Assembly: GCA_017504335.1 (NCBI GenBank)
Contig: JAFVRI010000258.1
Span: 1 to 17,257 of the forward strand
Source: Clostridia bacterium
GTDB lineage: Bacteria > Bacillota > Clostridia > Oscillospirales > CAG-272
Length of the DNA: 17,257 bases
Reading direction: 5' to 3'
In this document: positions 14,911-17,257 of the stretch, piece after piece
Layout: the number at the start of each line of letters is the position of its first letter
How positions within the stretch are numbered: position 1 is the first letter of the stretch
Notes under the pieces: model-generated
What the model saw: only the letters and a program-made list of their open reading frames with translations
Databases searched by the model: none
Told to the model about the DNA's origin: nothing
Translations under genes and position numbers: made by a program

Positions 14911-15110
14911 ATCACGCCGAAGGCGTGTATATCTTCAAATGATGCATCGCCTTACGGCGATATGATGCATTTACTTCGCAAATATGATGTTGCGCCACTT
15001 TGTGCCGCAATGATGCGATGTTTGCCCCAATGTGCCGCAAGGCACACATCATTCGCGAAGCGAACATCATTAGGCGTAGCCGTCATCATTTGCCGCAGGC
15101 AAACATCATT
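14911..15110. repeat. Array of mini-hairpins joined by ATGATG / CATCATT linkers
   Basis: Eight short hairpins follow each other: 14913-14927 (CACGCC/GGCGTG), 14946-14961 (ATCGCC/GGCGAT), 14969-14983 (ATTT/AAAT, one inner mismatch), 14990-15010 (TTGCG/CGCAA, one C-C mismatch), 15031-15046 (TGTGCC/GGCACA), 15052-15064 (TTCGC/GCGAA), 15073-15081 (GGC/GCC) and 15089-15103 (TTTGCC/GGCAAA). ATGATG linkers occur at 14939, 14962, 14984 and 15010; CATCATT linkers occur at 15047, 15065, 15084 and 15104. The stems differ while the linkers stay constant. It resembles a MITE/REP-like repeat seen in Clostridia genomes (from memory), not a gene. It fills most of the space between 14857 and 15111. Confidence 0.85.
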
Positions 15111-15111
15111 C

Positions 15112-15152
15112 AAAAAAGGGACTTTTGTCTGGTAGACAAAAGTCCCTTTTTT
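15112..15152. terminator. Perfect bidirectional terminator next to the tRNA remnant
   Basis: A 19-base perfect stem (15112-15130 with 15134-15152, core GGGACTTTTGTCT) has a 3-base loop and A/T runs at its ends. Read on the minus strand it directly follows the tRNA 3' end, so it was probably the original tRNA terminator. It now lies downstream of the integrase. Confidence 0.9.
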
Positions 15153-15154
15153 GT

Positions 15155-15180
15155 TGGTGGAGCATAGGGGATTCGAACCC
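15155..15180 (-). other. 3' end of a tRNA gene: attachment-site core
   Basis: Read on the minus strand this is the T-arm and acceptor end of a tRNA: GGG, loop TTCGAAT, CCCCT, ATGCTCC, discriminator A, CCA. No 5' half is present, because integrase coding sequence occupies that side. Extending leftward, the T-stem pairs break at 15181 (C opposite C), which probably marks the edge of identity between element and tRNA. U70 and A73 fit tRNA-Ala but do not prove it. This is the displaced 3' copy left by integration; the intact tRNA should be at the far end of the element. Confidence 0.75.
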
Positions 15181-15181
15181 G

Positions 15182-16279
15182 TTACGTTGATTTGTTTTTT
15201 TCTTTATTTTCAATAGTCTCGGATTCACTGGTATGAATTTTGGTATGAATGAGATCGTCAAAATATGCGTCTATCTTGTTTGCTACTCGGATTTCTTCGT
15301 CCGAAAAGGTTTGTTGATAGACGGTCTTCAATATGTGGTTTGTTGCCCATCCACCGCGCTTTTGCGCATACTTATCGGGGATTCCGATCTGGAGCATAAT
15401 GGATGCGTTTGCGTGTCTTAAATCATGGAAACGACAGTGTGGCAACCCCTTGGCATTTAGTATTTGTACGAATCGCTTGTAAATGCCGTGTCCGGTCATT
15501 TTTGTGACGTATTCTCCATTTTTTTCTTGTTGATTAAGTACGTGCTTGATATATGGTGGAAGCGGTATTTTTCGATTGCTTGTTTCGGTTTTTGGTTGTT
15601 TAGAGTATTGAATATTATTTGCCGATACTTTTGCTTCGTTGATTTCAATATAGTCGTCATGGATATCTGACCATTTGAGACCGCAGATCTCCGAGGCTCG
15701 GAGGGAAAGCCAAGCGGCAAGAAGGACGGGAATCTCGACGGATGTTCCTTTTGTGGCTTCGAAGATCTGTCGGAGTTGTTCTCCGTTCGGCGTTTGGTAT
15801 TCAATGTGTTGCTTTTTAGGCAATGTTACTTTGATTCTTTTTTCCGGATAAAAATAATTAATTACAGTGATGACTAAGCTGCTTGCGTTGCTGATTGTTT
15901 TTGCGGATATTGGTTTTCCTCGTTCGCTGATTGTCTTGGCTTCTTGGTTTATTGCCGCTTGAAGTGTTTTTGAATCAATCTCGCAGAGCTTGGTTTGCAT
16001 GAGTCCTTTGAAACGGTTATTGAGACAAATCCGATATCCTTGTATGGTCGTCGGGGATAGGATCGCGTCCTTAGCGGCAATGTATTGTCTCATTGCTTCT
16101 TCTAAGGTGATACGTAACGGATCCTCTTCCTGACGTTTTTTTAATTTATATTCCAGGGCAAGGAAGTCCGCCTTATCGGCGGTTGGTGCGTAAAACACTT
16201 TTTGTTTTCGTTTTCCGTTCGGGTCCTTGCCAAGGTAGACGGATGACTTGTACCGTCCTTCGCTGACTTTCGTTGCCAT
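15182..16279 (-). CDS. Tyrosine-type site-specific integrase
   Basis: A 365-residue recombinase of the phage integrase family. Residues about 1-50 (GRYKSSVYLGKDPNGKRKQK) form an AP2-like arm-binding domain, about 58-150 is the SAM-like core-binding domain (TLEEAMRQYIAAKDAILSPT), and about 165-340 is the catalytic domain. The catalytic set is visible: R194 (LSLRASEICGLKW), K230 (PKTETSNRKIPL), H285-x2-R288 (HDLRH), W311 in place of the second His (GGWATNH) and the nucleophile Y321 (LKTVYQQTF). Trp at that place is a known variant. On the minus strand AAGGAAGGA lies about 8 bases before the ATG. The stop codon ends one base from the tRNA remnant, so this enzyme most likely acts on that tRNA site. 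It is probably co-transcribed with the lipoprotein and repressor upstream. Confidence 0.95.
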   Translation of the reverse strand: MATKVSEGRYKSSVYLGKDPNGKRKQKVFYAPTADKADFLALEYKLKKRQEEDPLRITLEEAMRQYIAAKDAILSPTTIQGYRICLNNRFKGLMQTKLCEIDSKTLQAAINQEAKTISERGKPISAKTISNASSLVITVINYFYPEKRIKVTLPKKQHIEYQTPNGEQLRQIFEATKGTSVEIPVLLAAWLSLRASEICGLKWSDIHDDYIEINEAKVSANNIQYSKQPKTETSNRKIPLPPYIKHVLNQQEKNGEYVTKMTGHGIYKRFVQILNAKGLPHCRFHDLRHANASIMLQIGIPDKYAQKRGGWATNHILKTVYQQTFSDEEIRVANKIDAYFDDLIHTKIHTSESETIENKEKNKST

Positions 16280-16313
16280 GGATTCATCCTTCCTTTTTTT
16301 GTTGCAAATTTTC

Positions 16314-16985
16314 TTAATTTACAACAGTAGGAATCTCTGTTGTTCTATTGTCTTTCACGGTATCAGGTTTGCAATAGTAAATATGATTTTCGTATTTTAC
16401 TTCAATCCAAGTATTTGTTTCGTTTATGGCTAATTGTGTTATTTCTAAATTTTTATCTAACGAACGGGGGGATAGGTTCTCTTCGTTAGGAAAATTATAT
16501 AATTTTGTGTTTTCAGTTGTATATACTTTTTTGTTTTGAGAATAGTCGAATATTATTTCTGCTTTGTTGGTAGTTGTATAGTTTGCATCTATGTAGTAGG
16601 TTTTATTATTAACTATGATTCTATTCCAAGTACCGTTTGTTCCTGTTCTTTTTACTGCTGTTTTGAATTTTATCAGATACGTTTTTGAATAGTTTGGACT
16701 TTCTATCGGATCTTCGTTGTACGCAGTCAGATCGCCGGTTAAATATACGGTGTCATTTCTTTCTCTCCAAACATTATCACATGCAACTTTTCCAAGATTT
16801 TCTGTTTCGTTGGAGGTATATTTTATTATTAAATTACCAAGGTCATCGATGTAAGCACTTTCAATGCTTTTTACAGTATTATCCGATTCATCATTTTGGG
16901 GATTAGATGTTTCTTGTTTTTTGCAGCTCGACAAAGTGAAGAGTAAAAGGATAGTAGCGACTAAAGAGATTATAATTTTTTTCAT
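16314..16985 (-). CDS. Lysogeny-module lipoprotein with SH3-like C-terminus
   Basis: A 223-residue predicted lipoprotein. Residues 1-21 are a lipoprotein signal (MKKIIISL, hydrophobic core, lipobox LSSC with C21). A polar Asn/Asp/Ser-rich linker follows to about 40, then an unrecognised beta-rich region with many Asn, Thr and Tyr. About 155-210 reads like a bacterial SH3-type domain (TENTKLYNFPNEENL, then NTWIEVKYENHIYYC). It would sit on the outer face of the membrane. AGGAG lies 7 bases upstream; the repressor stop is 14 bases before its start and the integrase start 34 bases after its stop, so one operon is likely. The position between repressor and integrase matches that of the superinfection-exclusion lipoprotein Ltp of Streptococcus thermophilus phage TP-J34, but no sequence similarity is claimed. 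Confidence 0.75.
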   Translation of the reverse strand: MKKIIISLVATILLLFTLSSCKKQETSNPQNDESDNTVKSIESAYIDDLGNLIIKYTSNETENLGKVACDNVWRERNDTVYLTGDLTAYNEDPIESPNYSKTYLIKFKTAVKRTGTNGTWNRIIVNNKTYYIDANYTTTNKAEIIFDYSQNKKVYTTENTKLYNFPNEENLSPRSLDKNLEITQLAINETNTWIEVKYENHIYYCKPDTVKDNRTTEIPTVVN

Positions 16986-16999
16986 TTTCTTGCTCCTTT

Positions 17000-17257
17000 T
17001 TAGAATTTAGCTCTTAATTCAATGACCTTTCCGATGATACGGATTGGTAGTTGTTCGATTTCTTTGTTGTTGTAAAACATAGGTTCGTATGCAGGATTGA
17101 GAGAGATAAGCATGATCCCTTCGGGGGTCATTTTTATTTTTTTACAGGTTGCGTCGTTGTCACCGACCAGGATGATTGCAATATCCCCGGTCTCGGCGGT
17201 TGGCTGAGAACGTACGATCACCACGTCCCCGGTTGTCATGCGCGGCTCCATGGAGTC
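17000..17257 (-). CDS. LexA/CI-type S24 repressor, C-terminal part (cut by window edge)
   Basis: The C-terminal peptidase domain of a LexA/phage-repressor protein, 85 residues visible. The reading frame enters from the right edge as DSMEPRMTTGDVVIV, the S24 motif with the catalytic Ser. ATCKKIK carries the expected catalytic Lys. The rest (GIMLISLNPAYEPM, then RIIGKVIELRAKF) matches the fold's closing strands. The open frame continues beyond the edge, so the Met at 17251 is internal and the DNA-binding domain is missing only because of the window. Proteins of this kind hold a prophage silent and cleave themselves after DNA damage. It is the first gene of the minus-strand set repressor, lipoprotein, integrase. 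Confidence 0.88.
   Translation of the reverse strand, partial: DSMEPRMTTGDVVIVRSQPTAETGDIAIILVGDNDATCKKIKMTPEGIMLISLNPAYEPMFYNNKEIEQLPIRIIGKVIELRAKF

Larger units (their letters stand above)
15155..17257 (-). mobile_element. Left end of an integrated prophage-like element (partial)
   Basis: The tRNA remnant, a tyrosine integrase, a lipoprotein and an S24 repressor occur in this order on the minus strand, with visibly A+T-richer DNA than positions 1-14500. This is the usual lysogeny module of a temperate phage; an ICE or satellite with the same module is possible. The element continues past the right edge. Confidence 0.7.

Noticed and set aside
14911..15110. CRISPR array
   Set aside because: Only 6-7 bases are constant, the variable parts are themselves palindromes, unit spacing varies from about 18 to 26 bases, and no cas genes are nearby.
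14833..15135. Open frame of 100 codons over the hairpin array
   Set aside because: It crosses the array and overlaps the minus gene start; the peptide reflects the repeats, and no ribosome site is seen.
15155..15260. Complete tRNA gene on the minus strand
   Set aside because: Only the T-arm and acceptor 3' strand exist; the position of the anticodon arm is integrase coding sequence.

Overview
The window looks like a chromosomal segment of an anaerobic, gut-type Clostridia (Firmicutes). The support is strong AGGAG-type ribosome sites, near-perfect sigma-A promoters (TTGACA-17-TATAAT twice), large secreted proteins with Gram-positive tail anchors, and protein families common in that class. A genus cannot be named from sequence alone.

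Left block (about 60-7707, + strand). A consensus promoter starts a five-gene, tightly packed operon: a long U32-family protein (putative RNA hydroxylase), a 1226-residue anchored surface protein with InlB-type B repeats, the tRNA t6A dehydratase TcdA, a flavin reductase-like protein and a YgjV-family membrane protein. A divergent promoter at the left edge points to a gene outside the window.

Middle block (7712-14571, + strand). A second consensus promoter, flanked by two inverted repeats, drives a regulator with DNA-binding domains at both ends (excisionase-like N-terminus, LuxR-type C-terminus). A strong terminator separates it from a 1638-residue surface protein. That protein has PPC-like and BIG2 domains, twelve CxxC...CxC repeats, a beta-helix carbohydrate-binding-type domain, a Ser/Asp stalk and a membrane anchor. 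Its promoter has an extended -10, no clear -35 and an inverted repeat upstream, as an activator-dependent promoter would. A small Cys-motif protein follows, and a bidirectional terminator ends the block.

Right block. A small two-helix membrane protein gene (- strand) is followed by about 200 bases of consecutive mini-hairpins joined by ATGATG/CATCATT linkers. Next come a perfect terminator and the last 26 bases of a tRNA gene (- strand). This tRNA remnant abuts a tyrosine integrase, and behind the integrase lie a lipoprotein and a LexA/CI-type (S24) repressor cut by the window edge. The order repressor-lipoprotein-integrase in A+T-richer DNA marks the lysogeny end of a prophage or related element integrated in a tRNA gene, probably with the rest of the element to the right of the window.

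The most unusual items are the hairpin array, the metal-site-like Cys repeats beside a double-HTH regulator, and the lipoprotein in the lysogeny module.
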